From Streptomyces sp. C10-9-1 (GTDB taxonomy: Bacteria > Actinomycetota > Actinomycetes > Streptomycetales > Streptomycetaceae): a stretch of 64,000 nt of DNA. The stretch covers positions 1 through 64,000 of the forward strand of contig NZ_JANHKP010000023.1 of NCBI RefSeq assembly GCF_024497955.1, written 5' to 3'. Below are positions 62,340 through 64,000 of this stretch, in pieces; position 1 is the stretch's first letter, and every line of letters begins with the position of its first letter. The position numbers and the translations under genes are program-made. A model generated the notes under the pieces. That model searched no databases. It saw only the letters and a program-made list of their open reading frames with translations, and had not been told where the DNA came from.

Positions 62340-63392
62340 CTACGCCCGGCCGCCGCGGCGGCCGCTGGTCGCGGCGGCGCGGAGCCAGAGGCGGACCGCA
62401 TGCGTGATCCAGAAGAGCGCCACGGCGAGGGAGCACCAGAACCACACCGAGCCCGGCTCCGGGTTGCGGATCTTCTCGACGAGCAGCAGCGCCAGCACGG
62501 CCGCGATCGCCGTCGCCCCGTAGAGCTCGCGGCGCTCCACGCGCGCGGTGCGGCGGGGCCCCGCCGCCAGGCGCAGGGCGTACACCTCGACGTCGCCGAA
62601 GGCGGTGGCCGCGTCCTCCCCCGAGGCATCCAGGTGCCGCCGGGCCTCGCGGACGTGTCCGCGCGCCTCGGCGGCGGACAGGGCGTGGCGGCCGCGCAGG
62701 ACCCCTTCCAGGCGGGACAGCCAGTGCCCGTCGTCGCCGGGGCGCGGGGCGGGCACGAAGCACCGCTCGACGGCCGCGGCGGGCAGGTTGGCCGCAAGGA
62801 CCGCGAGCACCGCGCAGACCGCCGCCGCCGCCGGGGCGGGCAGCGTGACGCGGGGGTCCTCCGGGAGCAGCGAGGCCGCGGCCACGGCCGCTCCGACGGC
62901 GGCCGCGCCCGCCGCGGCGAGGCCGGCGGCGCCGCGGATCCGCCCGGCCGACCAGGCGGTGAGGGCGCAGACGGCGAGCAGGCCCGCGAGGGCGATCCCG
63001 GAGATCGCGGCGAGGGCGGCCGGCCCGGGGGCCATCCAGAGCCCCTCGCGGAGCCAGTGCATCAGGCCGAGCAGGACGCCGATGCCGCAGAAGGTGGCGA
63101 GGGAGGCGGTGAAGCGCTGACCGGGGGCCATGCCCTTCACGTCGGCCCGGGCCCGCTGCTCCTCGCCGACGTGCTCCTCGACGGCGGTGCGGGCGTACGC
63201 GTCCGGGGGGCCGAAGAGCTCCCGCGCGTCGAGCCCGGTCTCGGTCACGGCCCCGTGCACCTCGTCGAGCACCAGGTCGGCCAGGCCGTCGGGGGCCTGG
63301 AGGTCGAGGGCGAGGCGCATCTCGACCCTGGCGGCCCACTGCTCGTCCTCCTCCCGCGGCCATGCGCGCGTGCGCTCTGCTGCGTCCTTCAT
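62340..63392 (-). CDS. Integral membrane protein with N-terminal HAAS-like domain
   Basis: A 350-residue protein. The N-terminal helical part (1-85: LALDLQAPDGLADLVLDEVHGAV..., AVEEHVGEEQRAR) resembles the permease-prefix/HAAS domain found beside PadR regulators; about six membrane helices then flank a soluble segment (about 210-285, with AEARGHVREARRHLDASG). The PadR gene upstream (minus direction) fits the usual pairing in which PadR represses its partner. Function unknown. Confidence 0.7.
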   Translation of the reverse strand: MKDAAERTRAWPREEDEQWAARVEMRLALDLQAPDGLADLVLDEVHGAVTETGLDARELFGPPDAYARTAVEEHVGEEQRARADVKGMAPGQRFTASLATFCGIGVLLGLMHWLREGLWMAPGPAALAAISGIALAGLLAVCALTAWSAGRIRGAAGLAAAGAAAVGAAVAAASLLPEDPRVTLPAPAAAAVCAVLAVLAANLPAAAVERCFVPAPRPGDDGHWLSRLEGVLRGRHALSAAEARGHVREARRHLDASGEDAATAFGDVEVYALRLAAGPRRTARVERRELYGATAIAAVLALLLVEKIRNPEPGSVWFWCSLAVALFWITHAVRLWLRAAATSGRRGGRA

Positions 63393-63602
63393 GGGTCCCC
63401 CTCGTGTACGTGTGACCGCGCGTCTCCGCGCGGGCCGGTGTGCCGGTGCGCCGCCGGGTCGGGCGGTGCCGGGCGTGGTCGGTGCGCGGGAGCCCGTCCG
63501 GCGGGCCGGTCCGGGGCCGGTGGCCGGCGGTGGTGCGCGCGGGGCCCGCCCGCGCCCGCGGTACTCCCCCGCCCGCCGCGGACGGTCCCGGGACGGGGCG
63601 GC

Positions 63603-63959
63603 TCAGCGCCGGGGCGCTTCCCCGGCCCCCGCGTCCCGGTCGCCGAGCAGCGCGGAGACGGCCCGGGCGAGGCCGTTCCAGGCCGCGGCGTCGCCGTCGA
63701 GCCGTGCCCGGCCCGCGGCGGTGATGCGGTAGTACTTGCGCCCCGGCCCTCCGTCACCGGCCCGCCACTCGACCTCGACGGCCCCCTCCTCCTCCAGCCG
63801 CGCGAGGGCGGGGTAGAGGGTGGCGGCCTTGACCGGGGTCAGCCCCGCATCGCCGAGCCGCCCCAGCAGGGCGTATCCGTAGCTCTCGCCCTCGGCGTCC
63901 AGGAGGCCCAGCAGGCACAGCGGCAGCACGGCCCGTGTCCAGGCGGTGTTCCCGGTCAC
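63603..63959 (-). CDS. PadR-family transcriptional regulator
   Basis: A 118-residue winged-helix regulator: LPLCLLGLLDAEGESYGYALLGRLGDAGL, ATLYPALARLEEEGAVEVEWRAGDGGPGRKYYRITAAGRARL is the PadR DNA-binding and wing region. GTG 63959 is chosen because GGTGGGAG precedes it; a GTG at 63968 adds three residues without one. Likely controls the membrane protein gene 210 bp downstream. It is probably outside the biosynthetic cluster. Confidence 0.88.
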   Translation of the reverse strand: MTGNTAWTRAVLPLCLLGLLDAEGESYGYALLGRLGDAGLTPVKAATLYPALARLEEEGAVEVEWRAGDGGPGRKYYRITAAGRARLDGDAAAWNGLARAVSALLGDRDAGAGEAPRR

Positions 63960-64000
63960 TGCTCCCACCCGCGCTTTCCGATCCAGCGACTATTCCGATT

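Overview
The window looks like a Streptomyces chromosome segment. GC content is very high, nearly every codon ends in G or C, a rodlin and a short chaplin sit side by side near the left end, both pathway regulators carry rare TTA (bldA-dependent) codons, and the biosynthetic genes are preceded by SARP-type heptamer repeats. All assignments rest on reading the translated sequences; no database search was run.

Layout. Positions 1-17,500 are core and developmental genes: rodlin, chaplin, a PrmC/HemK-type methyltransferase, an AlaA-type aminotransferase, GTP-dependent PEP carboxykinase, a haemolysin-III family membrane protein, a GH18 chitinase under a DasR-like operator pair, a copper-radical (galactose/glyoxal) oxidase, a three-gene GT2-GT39-GT2/GtrA surface-glycan operon and a DUF255 thioredoxin-domain protein. 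Positions 17,895-61,952 form one contiguous aromatic polyketide/deoxysugar cluster of about 44 kb. Positions 62,340-64,000 hold a membrane protein and a PadR regulator outside it.

The cluster. A minimal type II PKS (KS-alpha, chain-length factor, ACP) acts with an ActIII-type ketoreductase, a didomain aromatase/cyclase, a SnoaM/DpsY-type cyclase, a SnoaB-like quinone-forming monooxygenase and an NTF2-fold protein to build an anthraquinone/anthracycline-type core. Deoxysugar genes: thymidylyltransferase, 4,6-dehydratase, 2,3-dehydratase, 3-aminotransferase, 3,5-epimerase, three ketoreductase-type proteins, two zinc-binding C-methyltransferases, two N,N-dimethyltransferases, one MycE-like O-methyltransferase and a KijD3/DnmZ-like nitrososynthase. 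Together these predict at least one branched nitro- or nitrososugar and one dimethylamino sugar. Five GT1-fold glycosyltransferases, two haem-less P450-like helpers, a phytanoyl-CoA-type Fe/2-oxoglutarate enzyme and two Rieske-family proteins complete the tailoring set. Those last enzymes are what nogalamycin uses to attach and carbocyclise nogalamine, so the best overall guess is a nogalamycin/arugomycin/keyicin-like poly-glycosylated product. No SnoaC- or SnoaL-like fourth-ring genes are visible. A DrrAB-type exporter, a secreted AknOx-like flavin oxidase and an Rv2466c-like thioredoxin-fold protein probably handle export, late oxidation and protection.

Most striking observations. (1) One Rieske-oxygenase paralogue (54,530-55,498) has lost its [2Fe-2S] domain through an exact 147-bp in-frame deletion bounded by a 10-bp direct repeat that its intact paralogue (60,813-61,952) still carries twice. 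(2) At least nine cluster promoters show SARP heptamers at an 11-bp period with a -10 element 8 bp downstream, giving a readable regulon. (3) Nitrosugar genes and nogalamine-type carbocyclisation genes occur together in a cluster that seems to lack the usual fourth-ring enzymes.
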